A stretch of 64,000 nucleotides of DNA. Source: Hoeflea_A sp965228785 (GTDB taxonomy: Bacteria; Pseudomonadota; Alphaproteobacteria; Rhizobiales; Rhizobiaceae). The position numbers and the translations under genes were made by a program. The notes under the pieces were generated by a model. It ran no database searches. It had not been told where the DNA came from and saw only the letters and a program-made list of their open reading frames with translations. Shown here in pieces: positions 35,371 through 43,961 of the stretch (positions are counted from its first letter, which is position 1; each line of letters starts with the position of its first letter). The DNA lies in NCBI GenBank assembly GCA_965228785.1, contig CBDDIF010000002.1, forward strand, positions 2,542,001 to 2,606,000, read 5' to 3'.

Positions 35371-36036
35371 CTAAACCGGCAGTTCCTGATCTCTGTCCAG
35401 CAGGTCGGCGCCGATCTTGGAGAGCTGGATGACGGCCTGCGTACGACTGTCGACGGCCAGTTTCTGCAAGACGGCTGAAACGTGTGCCTTGATAGTGGCT
35501 TCCGAAACGCCAAGCTCAAAGGCTATCTGCTTGTTCAGCAGCCCCTCTGCCAGCATCCCAAGGACACGGCTTTGCTGCGGGGTCAGCGTCTGCAACCGGC
35601 CGATCAAATCGGCAATCTCGGGATCCTGTTCAGCGCCAAGATCGAAATCGCTCGGCGTCCACACATCGCCACCGAGAACGGCACGAATCCCCTCGCGGAT
35701 CTCTTCAATGCTTGCCGATTTGGAGATGAATCCGGATGCGCCGAGATCCAGCGCCCTGCGAATTGTCGCCGGATCATCCGACGCTGAGACAATGACCACC
35801 GGCAGTCCAACATATTCGGCCCGTAGCGCTATCAGGCCGGACAGGCCGCTCACTCCCGGCATCGTCAAATCGAGCAACATCAGATCGGCTTCCGGATGGT
35901 CAGCTGCCGCCTGTCGCGCCGCCTGGAAATCGCCTGCTTCGACAATCTCCAATCCTTCCTCAAGGCCCGTTAATGCCTGTCGAAGGGCTCCCCTGAATAA
36001 TGGATGATCGTCCGCGATCACAATTGTCTTGGTCAA
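35371..36036 (-). CDS. NarL/LuxR-type response regulator (CrbR-like)
   Basis: 221 aa. Receiver domain (TIVIADDHPLFRGAL, phospho-Asp in LMLLDLTMPG, about residue 55) followed by a C-terminal LuxR helix-turn-helix (TPQQSRVLGMLAEGLLNKQIAFELGVSEATIKAHVSAVLQKL). Begins with TTG, preceded by GCGAGGA. It is probably the partner of the SSS-PAS kinase facing it; in gamma-proteobacteria the corresponding pair activates acs. Confidence 0.92.
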   Translation of the reverse strand: MTKTIVIADDHPLFRGALRQALTGLEEGLEIVEAGDFQAARQAAADHPEADLMLLDLTMPGVSGLSGLIALRAEYVGLPVVIVSASDDPATIRRALDLGASGFISKSASIEEIREGIRAVLGGDVWTPSDFDLGAEQDPEIADLIGRLQTLTPQQSRVLGMLAEGLLNKQIAFELGVSEATIKAHVSAVLQKLAVDSRTQAVIQLSKIGADLLDRDQELPV

Positions 36037-36255
36037 ATCCTCGCCCCCTCCCAGAGGTCACGGACCCAGATGCACTTCCTCCCAGCCTGAACCCGGTCGG
36101 GTCCCAGGACCGCCCGCAGAAGCTGGAGCGTGGAAGGGCGAAAGGGAGTCCCTTTCTGCGCCGTCACCATGAGCTACCGGTTCCGACTCAGTATTACCGG
36201 TTCGGCCGGCCTTTGACCATAAGCTCGACCAAGACACCGGAAACCATCAATGACC

Positions 36256-36492
36256 TCAGGAGACCAACCTAACCGGCCTACGAAGGTTTCTCACCGAATC
36301 GGAGGTGCTGCAGCCGGTACATCGTTCGATGCGGAATCCGAACGTATCGGCCTTTTTCAGCGCCGATTCAAGACGATCATATTCGCCGAGATAGATCCTG
36401 CCGTAGAAATCCGGCAGATCCGGGCAAAATGCCGAACGAACCTTGCGGGTTCCATTGCTGTTTGGAAAATCGTCGAGAAAATAGCTGGCCAT
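36256..36492 (-). CDS. Small hypothetical protein
   Basis: 78 aa, soluble, starting MASYFLDDFPNS with AAGGA about 11 nt upstream. It has two cysteines in RCTGCS near the C-terminus and no domain that I know. No gene lies on the other strand, and 219 bp upstream of the convergently placed regulator start hold only repeated TACCGGTTC motifs (36174-36210). Real but unproven. Confidence 0.4.
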   Translation of the reverse strand: MASYFLDDFPNSNGTRKVRSAFCPDLPDFYGRIYLGEYDRLESALKKADTFGFRIERCTGCSTSDSVRNLRRPVRLVS

Positions 36493-36648
36493 GGGCGGCG
36501 TCCTTCTGAAAGGTAACGCTAATGCGGCCCACAGCCCGGCCACTCGTTTCTAGCGTTCGAATCACGTCGCCCCGGATTCGGTTGGATAATAGCGCCGGTT
36601 TCAATCTGCGGCAAACCAGTTTGGATATTGTGTTTTGCCGGACTGTTG

Positions 36649-37053
36649 TCAGCCAGCCTGACCGTCCGGTTTTCTTCCTTCGAATTCTTCGATGACACCA
36701 AGAAACCGCCGCATCATGTTCTCCATGATGCCCATAGTGCGATCGATCTCGTCTTCCGTCGGCAATCCATTGTCGAGTGTACGTCCCTCGGTTGCCAGGG
36801 CCTCCTCCAATCGATCGATGCGTTCCTCCAGAAGCGTGATCTCATCCTCGAACACACGTCGCTCATCGGCTGCCAGTCGACACACGATTTGTTCTTCCTG
36901 CATTCGGCACAAGGACATTTCGCCGGACTGGGTATCGAGACGCACGAAGCCTCCTTCGGCCCGCTCCATGATGAAGCGCCCGTCATTGGCCCAAGCAGCC
37001 GGCGCACCTATGGTGGCGAGGATCAGCACAGATCCTGAAACAAAGCGGTTCAT
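36649..37053 (-). CDS. Exported coiled-coil protein of unknown function
   Basis: 134 aa. Signal peptide 1-22 (cleavage AWA|NDGRF). A conserved-looking core FIMERAEGGFVRLDTQSGEMSLC...IVCRLAADE carries two cysteines, followed by a Glu/Leu-rich coiled coil (EDEITLLEERIDRLEEALA). Resembles small periplasmic proteins common in Hyphomicrobiales. ATG 37053 gives the signal peptide directly; the longer frame to 37476 crosses the DUF952 gene and is not believable. Confidence 0.65.
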   Translation of the reverse strand: MNRFVSGSVLILATIGAPAAWANDGRFIMERAEGGFVRLDTQSGEMSLCRMQEEQIVCRLAADERRVFEDEITLLEERIDRLEEALATEGRTLDNGLPTEDEIDRTMGIMENMMRRFLGVIEEFEGRKPDGQAG

Positions 37054-37155
37054 TTCGGCTTTACCCCCGTGATTTCCACAACGTCTGCGTATAGGTATCA
37101 CAAAATCGCGCCGAAAATGCGAAGCACGGCGCCAAAGAACCGAAGATCCGAGATT

Positions 37156-37497
37156 ATGAGCATCATCTACAAGATCATTCCCCGGGACCTCTGGACAGAA
37201 GCCGAAGCGGAAGGGACCTTTACCGGTGCCCCGATCGACATGGAGGATGGTTACATCCACTTTTCGACGGCCGATCAGGTAGCTCAAACGGCGGCATTGC
37301 ATTTTTCCGGCCAGCGAGACCTGCTTTTGGTCGCCGTCGATGACGAACGGTTCGGCGATGCACTCAAATATGAACCGTCGCGAGGTGGAGATCTCTTTCC
37401 GCATCTCTACGGTGATCTGCCGCTCGATCGGGTTCATTGGGTCCAGCCCATGCCGCTTGGCCCGGACGGTGTTCACGTGATGCCGGATCTCGGCTGA
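37156..37497 (+). CDS. DUF952 family protein
   Basis: 113 aa. The family pattern is clear: IYKIIPRDLWTEAEAEGTF, GAPIDMEDGYIHFSTADQVAQTA, LLLVAVD and FPHLYGDLPLDRVHWV. DUF952 proteins are small cytoplasmic proteins of unknown function, often next to pyrD as here. ATG 37156 is the family start; its stop overlaps the pyrD start (TGATG), so the two are coupled. Confidence 0.9.
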   Translation: MSIIYKIIPRDLWTEAEAEGTFTGAPIDMEDGYIHFSTADQVAQTAALHFSGQRDLLLVAVDDERFGDALKYEPSRGGDLFPHLYGDLPLDRVHWVQPMPLGPDGVHVMPDLG

Positions 37498-38591
37498 TGG
37501 CGGGGTTGTTCGAACGGGTCGGTCGACGCGCCCTGTTCACGCTCGATCCCGAACTTGCCCACGGCCTGTCTCTCCGCGCCTTGCGAGCCGGCCTGGTGCC
37601 GCCCTGCCCCGCCAAGGCTTATCCAAAACTGGTTGTCGAAGCCGCCGGTATGCGTTTCGACAACCCGATCGGCATTGCGGCCGGCTATGACAAGAATGCC
37701 GAGGTTCCCGATGCGCTGCTTCGGCTCGGTTTTGCTTTCACCGAGATCGGTTCCGTCACGCCACGACCGCAACAAGGCAATCCACGTCCGCGGATTTTTC
37801 GGCTGCCGGAGGATCGGGCGGTGATCAATCGGCTGGGCTTCAACAATGACGGCCACAGTGCGGTTCTGAAGCGTCTGCAGCATTGCCGCCGCACACCCGG
37901 CCGACACATCGGCGTCAATGTCGGCGCAAACAAGGATTCGGACGACCGTGTCGCCGACTATGCCCTGGGTATCGACGTCTTCTATGACGTCGCCGATTAT
38001 TTTACCGTCAACATTTCTTCACCGAATACGCCCGGCTTGCGGGATCTGCACGCCCGAGAAAACCTGGCGGCACTGATGGAAGCGGTGTGCGAAGCGCGGG
38101 AACAGAAAATAGCCGACGGAAAACCTCGACGCTCTCTCTTTCTCAAGATCGCGCCTGACCTTGGCGAGGAGGAAATGGACGAGCTCGCCGAGGAAATACG
38201 ACTGCACCCGCTCGACGGCACCATCGTTTCCAACACGACACTGGCGCGCCACGGCCTGGTGAGCCGCCATGCCGGTGAGGTCGGCGGTCTCTCCGGTGCG
38301 CCGCTGTTTGAGCGCTCAACTATTGTTCTTGCCCGGATGCGGCAGCGGCTCGGTCCCGAGCACGCGCTGATTGGACTGGGTGGTGTCGACGGCGGTCGGA
38401 CAGCGCTGGAGAAGATCCGCGCCGGCGCAGACCTGGTGCAGCTCTACACGGGCTTTATCTATGAAGGGCCGGGGCTGATCGGCCGTATGCTTGATGAACT
38501 GTCCAGTCTTGTCGCGCAAGAGAATATTGCCTCGATCGCCGATCTCAGGGACAGCGCCGTCGATGAATGGGCCGCGAAGTCCCTGCCTTAG
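37497..38591 (+). CDS. pyrD: Dihydroorotate dehydrogenase (quinone), class 2
   Basis: 364 aa. Oxidises dihydroorotate to orotate in pyrimidine synthesis, delivering electrons to quinone at the inner membrane. GIAAGYDKNAEVPDALLRLGF, GSVTPRPQQGNPRPRIFRL and NISSPNTPGLRDL (with the class 2 catalytic Ser) are typical; C-terminal GLGGVDGG and QLYTGFIYEGPGL bind FMN phosphate. The amphipathic N-terminal helix extension marks class 2. Converges with the MATE gene 7 bp later. Confidence 0.95.
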   Translation: MAGLFERVGRRALFTLDPELAHGLSLRALRAGLVPPCPAKAYPKLVVEAAGMRFDNPIGIAAGYDKNAEVPDALLRLGFAFTEIGSVTPRPQQGNPRPRIFRLPEDRAVINRLGFNNDGHSAVLKRLQHCRRTPGRHIGVNVGANKDSDDRVADYALGIDVFYDVADYFTVNISSPNTPGLRDLHARENLAALMEAVCEAREQKIADGKPRRSLFLKIAPDLGEEEMDELAEEIRLHPLDGTIVSNTTLARHGLVSRHAGEVGGLSGAPLFERSTIVLARMRQRLGPEHALIGLGGVDGGRTALEKIRAGADLVQLYTGFIYEGPGLIGRMLDELSSLVAQENIASIADLRDSAVDEWAAKSLP

Positions 38592-38598
38592 GCGGAAA

Positions 38599-39975
38599 CT
38601 AGCCGGCGGTTTCCGACTGAAAGACGGAGGCAGCGCGTCGACCGAGGAGGCCGTAAAGCGTCACGCCCCGCATCCCCAGAAAGGCCAGCAGCGCGATCCA
38701 GAGACCATGATTGCCGACAAACGGCACCAGGATCCAGGCCAAAACGATGAACAGCGCCAGCGAAAGCAACATCATGTTGCGCATGTCGCGGGACCAGGTG
38801 GCGCCGATATAGACGCCATCCATCTGGAACGCCAAGACGCCGGCCAAGGCCGTCAGCGCGGCCCAGATCATGAATATACGTGCCGCGTCGCGCACCTCTT
38901 GCGAGGTCGTCAGGAAATCGATGACAACGGGTCCCAACGCCAGAAAGAAAAGAGTTGTGATGACGGCCAGGAAGAAGCCCCACAGAACACTGAGACGGAC
39001 GGCGCGGTCGAAGGCCGGCCGGTAGCGCGCGCCGATGGCTCGGCCCGCCAGTTGCTCGGCGGCAGCGGCGAAGCCATCCAGGTAATAGCCGGCGACAAGG
39101 AAAAAGTTCATCAGAACGGCGTTGGCGGCCAGCGTTACCGGGCCGAACTGGCCGCCCTGGCGAACAAACAATGCAAAGGTCGTGATCAACGCGAAGGACC
39201 GGATCATGATGTCGCGGTTCAGCGACATCAGTTGACCAAGCGATTGTCGATGGAAGATGCGCCGCCAATCGGGCGCCTGCGCGGCTTGGGTGGTGAGCCT
39301 GACATAAGCAACACCGGCAATCAGTCCGACGGTTTCGCCGATTACCGTTGCCCAGGCAACGCCGACGATGCCCCAACCCAGATAGAGGCCGAAGAGCACC
39401 GACAGGACGATGTTGGTGCCATTGATCAGGCTTTGCAGCAGCAGAGCGGTCATCCCCTCGCCGCGTCCGAGCACGAAGCCAAGGACGGCGTAATTGGCCA
39501 ATCCGGCCGGTGCCGACACGATGCGGATCGAGAAATAGAGTTGCGTCGCCTCGCTCACTGCCGGGCCAGGCGCCATGGCCCAGATGCCGACAGCCAGGAT
39601 CGCAGGCGACAGAAGCAGTAGAATTGCGCCGCTGGCGAGACCGATCAGCAGAGAACGCCAGTATACGGCCTGCTGTTCGGTCTCATCGCCGCGACCGAGG
39701 GCCTGGGAAACCAGTCCGGTCGTTGCCGAGCGCAGGAAGTTGAACGTTGCGAATATCAGGTCGAAGAGGATGGCACCGACGGCCAGTCCGCCTATCAGCG
39801 CCGGGTCACCAAGCCGGCCGACCACTGCCATGTCCACCAGGCCGAGCAGCGGCGTGGTCAAATAGGCAAGCGTCATGGGAACGGCGATCGACAGGACCAG
39901 GCGGTGGGTCACCGAAAAGGATCGCGGGCTGGTTGCAGCCGCCGATTCGGATTCGGCAGGTTGGGCGTTCGACAT
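38599..39975 (-). CDS. MATE family efflux transporter (DinF-like)
   Basis: 458 aa with twelve membrane helices in two six-helix halves. The first half opens SIAVPMTLAYLTTPLLGLVDMAVVGRLGD and carries SATTGLVSQALGRGD; the second repeats the pattern (FFLVAGYYLDGFAAAAEQLAGRAIGA). DinF-type MATE proteins exchange Na+ or H+ for drugs or metabolites. Substrate unknown. Single minus-strand gene. Confidence 0.92.
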   Translation of the reverse strand: MSNAQPAESESAAATSPRSFSVTHRLVLSIAVPMTLAYLTTPLLGLVDMAVVGRLGDPALIGGLAVGAILFDLIFATFNFLRSATTGLVSQALGRGDETEQQAVYWRSLLIGLASGAILLLLSPAILAVGIWAMAPGPAVSEATQLYFSIRIVSAPAGLANYAVLGFVLGRGEGMTALLLQSLINGTNIVLSVLFGLYLGWGIVGVAWATVIGETVGLIAGVAYVRLTTQAAQAPDWRRIFHRQSLGQLMSLNRDIMIRSFALITTFALFVRQGGQFGPVTLAANAVLMNFFLVAGYYLDGFAAAAEQLAGRAIGARYRPAFDRAVRLSVLWGFFLAVITTLFFLALGPVVIDFLTTSQEVRDAARIFMIWAALTALAGVLAFQMDGVYIGATWSRDMRNMMLLSLALFIVLAWILVPFVGNHGLWIALLAFLGMRGVTLYGLLGRRAASVFQSETAG

Positions 39976-40054
39976 GAAGCTGGGCCTGTTCCGCGATCGC
40001 GGGATGGACGATGCGGCCGGTTGAAACGAACCGGCGACACAATTGCCCGGCTAT

Positions 40055-40321
40055 TTAGCGTCGATAGCTCAGCACGCGCAAGACCAGGAACACCGGTACG
40101 ACGACGATGGCCCCCAGCAGCAGGTAATCGCCGAAGCGGCCGAGTGCCGCAAAACCCTTTTCCCAGACGTTGACGGCAAAATCGCGCACCGCATAGACGA
40201 TGTCCATCGGAAACCAGTTGAAAGCGCTCATCACGGCGCCAACGATGAACGAAATCACCACCAGCTTGACCAGCGTGCGCCCCGGCGTATCGCCCAGAAA
40301 CCGTGTCACTCTGCTCGACAT
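40055..40321 (-). CDS. DUF6460-type small membrane protein
   Basis: 88 aa, two hydrophobic segments (LVKLVVISFIVGAVMSAF and LLLGAIVVVPVFLVLRVL), opening RVTRFLGDTPGRTLVKL, which I associate with the DUF6460 integral membrane family of alphaproteobacteria. Function unknown. Lies 79 bp after the MATE start region and reads the same way, but with its own ribosome site (GGAGACG). Confidence 0.7.
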   Translation of the reverse strand: MSSRVTRFLGDTPGRTLVKLVVISFIVGAVMSAFNWFPMDIVYAVRDFAVNVWEKGFAALGRFGDYLLLGAIVVVPVFLVLRVLSYRR

Positions 40322-40475
40322 GCGCCGTCTCCAAGAATCGTTCTCGGCCTTAGGTAATGGCTGTTCGGGTGCGGATCAACCGGACGCCGGGTTCAGACAC
40401 CGACACATCTGATAGATTGACTTGGATCAGCGTGGGACCGAGGGTGGCACAAACAATCTGCCAATCGGAGAAACC

Positions 40476-41315
40476 ATGCAGGACAGGGAAGAGCATGTGG
40501 TGGATTTCTATCGGCGTCACCCGATTTCGGCCGACCACATTCTGGCGAAATTGAAAGCGGACCGTGGCGACCTGAACAATGTGCGTCCGGAAGAGCTCTA
40601 CCCTCACGACCAGGACCACTATGGCGGTCTCGATGCCAACGAAGCATTGGCCCATGCGGCGCGAATGGGCACTGGCAAGAAGATAGCTGATTTCTGCGCC
40701 GGCCTGGCCGGTCCCGCCCGATACTGGGCAGTTCGCTACGGTGTCGACGTGACTGGCATCGAATTGACGGCCAACCGAACGGAGGGCGCGAACCAACTCA
40801 CGCGCCTCGTCGGTCTTGAAGCCCAGGTGCGGGTGCTTCAGGGAGATGTGCTCAATTGTTCCCTGCCTTCCGAAAGCTTCGATGCCGTGGTCAGCCAGGA
40901 GGCGTTCCTGCACGTTCCGGACAAGTCGAAGGCAATCGGCCAGGCCTTTCGCATTCTCAAATCAGGCGGCCGGTTCGCCTATTCCGACTGGATCATTCAC
41001 CGGCCTCTGCAAGACGCGGATGCCGAGGAGATGTGGCAGGGGATCGCCGCGCAGGCACTGCAAACGATTTCGGGCTACCAGGCCCTCCTTTCCGATGCCG
41101 GCTTTGTCGGCATCGCCGCTGAAGATCAGACCGCCGCGTGGGCAGATATCCTCGAGAAGCGTTTCGCCATGTTCACCGAACTGCGTGAAGAAGCCCGGGG
41201 GACCGGCAGCCCATCCGGCGATGACAAGTTCTATCACAGTTATCGGCGGCTGGTGGATCTGGTGAAGGCACGAACGCTCGGCGGCGTACGGATCAGCGCC
41301 GAGAAACTTGTCTAA
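40476..41315 (+). CDS. Class I SAM-dependent methyltransferase
   Basis: 279 aa. Motif I ADFCAGLAGPARYWA, motif post I GIELTANR, acidic GDVLNCSLPSESFDAVVSQEAFLHVPD and KSGGRFAYSDWI follow the order of small-molecule N- or C-methyltransferases resembling sarcosine/dimethylglycine methyltransferases. ATG 40476 has GGAGA 6 nt upstream, better than the in-frame start 54 bp earlier. Stop codon overlaps the stop of the convergent Lin0512 gene (TAA/TAG within CTAA). Substrate unknown. Confidence 0.85.
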   Translation: MQDREEHVVDFYRRHPISADHILAKLKADRGDLNNVRPEELYPHDQDHYGGLDANEALAHAARMGTGKKIADFCAGLAGPARYWAVRYGVDVTGIELTANRTEGANQLTRLVGLEAQVRVLQGDVLNCSLPSESFDAVVSQEAFLHVPDKSKAIGQAFRILKSGGRFAYSDWIIHRPLQDADAEEMWQGIAAQALQTISGYQALLSDAGFVGIAAEDQTAAWADILEKRFAMFTELREEARGTGSPSGDDKFYHSYRRLVDLVKARTLGGVRISAEKLV

Positions 41316-41656
41316 ACCGCTACCCGTACAAGGACACCTGCATTGACGATCACGCAGGGTTCGCCCGTCGTCACGTCGATCACGTCCAGCCCGCCTTTGA
41401 CCAATTTTGGTGTAACCGTCCCGAATGGCAGCACTTTGCATACCGTGTCCAGGTCTATGCTCTCAGGCTGCTGAGCGGCCAGATGCAGGTCGATGTGCAT
41501 GGTCTGCGGATCGATACCAAGGCTGCGGAACATGGTCAGCGACGAATTGCGCACCGCGTCTTCGACCGCACGCACCGCTGCCTTGGTGTAGTCGCCGCTG
41601 TGGAGGGCGACACCCGAGCCCATCTCCAGGGCCACGCGCTTCAATTCGCCGGTCAT
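41312..41656 (-). CDS. Lin0512-family protein (copy B)
   Basis: 114 aa. GSGVALHSGDYTKAAVRAVEDAVRNSSLTMFRSLG is typical of this small alpha/beta family of unknown function. Translationally coupled to copy A by a 4-bp ATGA overlap. The two copies share the order GxG-GDYTKAxVRAVExAxRxN...LPFG/LPYG...V-GGLD but are diverged, suggesting a heteromeric pair. Confidence 0.85.
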   Translation of the reverse strand: MTGELKRVALEMGSGVALHSGDYTKAAVRAVEDAVRNSSLTMFRSLGIDPQTMHIDLHLAAQQPESIDLDTVCKVLPFGTVTPKLVKGGLDVIDVTTGEPCVIVNAGVLVRVAV

Positions 41657-42015
41657 CGCGCATCTCCCTGTACGTCCGGAACATCGAGAAATACCGTCAG
41701 CACTGCATTGGCCATCACCGTGTTGCCGTCGGCGTTTTCCAGCGGAATATCAAGACCGCCTTCCTCGACCGCGACCTCGCGCGCTCCATAGGGCAGCACC
41801 GCGGCAACGGCGTCCCGGTCGACAAGATCCGGCCGGGTCACGCCAATGGTGACCTTTACGATGAAGTCGTGCTTCGACATGCCGAGCGCATCGGCAAACC
41901 GGATCCCGTTTCGCCGCAACGCGCTTTCAACGGCACGCACCGACGCCTTGGTGTAGTCGCCGCCGAGAATGTCGGTGCCCATACCGAATTCCATGATCAT
42001 GCTTTTTTGAGCCAT
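41653..42015 (-). CDS. Lin0512-family protein (copy A)
   Basis: 120 aa. GMGTDILGGDYTKASVRAVESALRRNGIRFADALG and VAAVLPYGAREVAVEEGGLDIP match the family, better conserved than copy B. ATG 42015 gives MAQKSMIMEFGMG, the family start; an upstream extension to 42096 is ignored. First gene of the pair. Genes of this family occur beside ring-opening amidohydrolases in other genomes; none is next to this pair. Confidence 0.85.
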   Translation of the reverse strand: MAQKSMIMEFGMGTDILGGDYTKASVRAVESALRRNGIRFADALGMSKHDFIVKVTIGVTRPDLVDRDAVAAVLPYGAREVAVEEGGLDIPLENADGNTVMANAVLTVFLDVPDVQGDAR

Positions 42016-42784
42016 TTGCTCGCCCCGCTTGCTCTCGAACGTGGTCCAGGTTTCGCTTCGCGATGACCCGCCTGACCGTCGCGAACCGCACATCAAGCTT
42101 CAGTTGATCATGCATCGAACGGCCTGACAACCGACGCTTGCAGACGACAGAAACACCCGCCGGTTTGCGAATGATGTCGTTCACCGTATCCTCGATTATC
42201 GACGTTCATTCGCTTTGCCCCGAAATGACTCGGTGCGCCGAAAGCCGTCCTGTGAGCCAATAGTCGCGGGCAATCGCGCGGCGGCGCGGCATTAGCCCTG
42301 GCTGTTATCGTCCTCCGCAGGAGGGCATATGCGCACGCGAAAGTTGGCCTCGTTGCAGTTTCAGCAATTCTGATCGCCGGTGCGAACCGGTCGATACATT
42401 GGGTAAGGCCTTGGAAATCACCGGCTCCCGAACGTCCAACTAAATTCCTGAGCGCTTCACCAGCGGCGTGCCGGATTCGGGCGTTAAACCGGGCATGGGT
42501 TGGGATTCGCGGCGCGGCGAAGTCGTGCCCAATCGCTGCATCATTTTTTACCAATGCCCTCATGATCCGACCGACAATGAATGCCTGTCGAATGCCCAAA
42601 TCGACAGTCGCGAAGCCATCATCGGCCTGCGCCGAGTTGTGGATTCCAATACCCGTCATGGGGCCTCACGTTTGACTCCAGCGGCGGTGTCGATCTACAA
42701 GTATCTGGCTGGACACTTTCTTATCCAGCCAGATACTTAAGGATTTAAAACGCAGACAATCCAATCGAATCCGGGAGGAAACGC
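42016..42784. other. 769-bp stretch without a convincing gene, holding two notable hairpins
   Basis: Open frames here (minus 42108-42659, plus 42468-42740) show no family resemblance. At 42311-42323 CCTCC-GCA-GGAGG hides a Shine-Dalgarno 4 nt before ATG 42328 of a 14-codon frame (MRTRKLASL...). At 42699-42738 is the 15-bp inverted repeat listed separately. Likely the control region of the tct operon plus, perhaps, the remains of a lost gene. Confidence 0.5.
42699..42738. promoter_or_regulatory. 15-bp perfect inverted repeat upstream of tctC
   Basis: AAGTATCTGGCTGGA (42699-42713) and its exact complement TCCAGCCAGATACTT (42724-42738) surround a 10-base loop, 47 bp before the tctC start. No T run follows, so it is either a large operator (perhaps for the TetR at 49343) or a 5' UTR stem-loop. 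Confidence 0.6.
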
Positions 42785-43789
42785 ATGATCAAGAAATCTG
42801 CAGGATACGCAATCGCCGCAGCGATGCTCTTGGGACTGGCAGGCCCAGTTGCGGCCGAGTGGAAGCCGGCAGAGCCGGTCACCATCATTGTCCCATGGTC
42901 GCCGGGCGGGTCCACCGACAGCGTCACGCGCGTGCTGGCAGGCGATCTGGAAAAAGCGCTTGGACAGACCGTCGTCGTGGTCAATCAGCCGGGTGCCGCC
43001 GGTTCGGTCGGCACGACCAACGCCTGGAAGGCCGATCATGACGGTCTGACCTGGGCGGCCGGTGCTGCGGTTGACCTGGGCAGCTATCCGGTTCTCGGCA
43101 TGCTCGACGTGCCCATTCAGGACTGGCGCCTGTACCTGCACATCGCCAATGTTGCGATTGTCGGCGTCAACCCCGATTCCGGCATCGACAGCATGGATGA
43201 TCTGCTGGCGCAGATGAAGGCCAATCCGGACAAGATCACGGTCGCCACGGCCGGTGTGACCTCCGGCGGGCACAACGCCATGGAAGCCATCGCCAACGCC
43301 GCCGACGTGACCTACAAGCACGTCACTTACGACGGCGGCAAGCCGGCAGTCCTGGCCACGGTATCGGGCGAAACGCAGGTCACGACCCAGCTCGCCTCGG
43401 AACAGGCCGAAATGATCCGCGGCAAGCGTCTGAAGCCACTCGCCGTGCTTGCTTCCGCACCGCTCAATCTCGAAGGCTATGGCGAGATCCCGCCAATCAC
43501 CAATTGGCTTGAGGATGTCAACGTTGCCAACAATTATTTCGGCATCTGGGCTCCAGCGGATGCCCCGGCCGAGGTTTTCGAGACCATGGACAGCGTTTGG
43601 GCCGATGTCATTTCCAATTCGCAGGCCCTCAAGGACTATGCCGCCGGGCGTGGCGCGTTCTTCGATCCATCTCACGGCGATGCGGCACAAACCGCTGCAC
43701 AGCCAATGCTGAGCCAGAACGCCTGGATGCTCTGGGATGGCAAGAAAGCCAAGAACAATCCTGAAACCTACGGCATCAAGCGGCCCTGA
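42785..43789 (+). CDS. tctC: Tripartite tricarboxylate transporter, periplasmic binding protein
   Basis: 334 aa. Sec signal 1-24 (cleavage VAA|EWKPAEP); VTIIVPWSPGGSTDSVTRVLAGDLEKALGQTVVVVNQPGAAGSVG is the TctC/Bug signature around the ligand loop. It delivers a carboxylate ligand to TctAB. GGGAGG 7 nt upstream. First gene of the catabolic operon; two strong stem-loops separate it from tctA. Confidence 0.9.
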   Translation: MIKKSAGYAIAAAMLLGLAGPVAAEWKPAEPVTIIVPWSPGGSTDSVTRVLAGDLEKALGQTVVVVNQPGAAGSVGTTNAWKADHDGLTWAAGAAVDLGSYPVLGMLDVPIQDWRLYLHIANVAIVGVNPDSGIDSMDDLLAQMKANPDKITVATAGVTSGGHNAMEAIANAADVTYKHVTYDGGKPAVLATVSGETQVTTQLASEQAEMIRGKRLKPLAVLASAPLNLEGYGEIPPITNWLEDVNVANNYFGIWAPADAPAEVFETMDSVWADVISNSQALKDYAAGRGAFFDPSHGDAAQTAAQPMLSQNAWMLWDGKKAKNNPETYGIKRP

Positions 43790-43810
43790 CCTCCCGGGGG
43801 CGCTGCAAGC

Positions 43811-43876
43811 CGGGCCGTCGGCCAATGGTCGGCGGCCCGACTGACCGCGGTTGCAGCGCGGCGATCGCCGCGCTGC
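43811..43876 (+). other. Two stem-loops between tctC and tctA
   Basis: First, CGGGCCG (43811-43817) pairs with CGGCCCG (43833-43839). Second, 43853-43876 is a perfect 24-bp palindrome with centre GGCGATCGCC. Neither is followed by T. They should slow 3' decay of tctC mRNA or reduce read-through into tctAB. Confidence 0.65.
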
Positions 43877-43961
43877 GATCGGCCCCTCGACAGTTGCCAG
43901 GTGGCAAGATGATGCCGCCAGAGACTGCATTAAATCTTCTGGGTAAGGATGCCTTTGGACG

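Noticed and set aside
38491..39621. 376-codon plus-strand frame opposite the MATE gene
   Set aside because: Very rich in Gln, Arg, His and Asp, typical of an antisense frame; the MATE protein is unambiguous.
42108..42659. 183-codon minus-strand frame upstream of the Lin0512 pair
   Set aside because: No family resemblance, no ribosome site, and it covers the control region of the tct operon.
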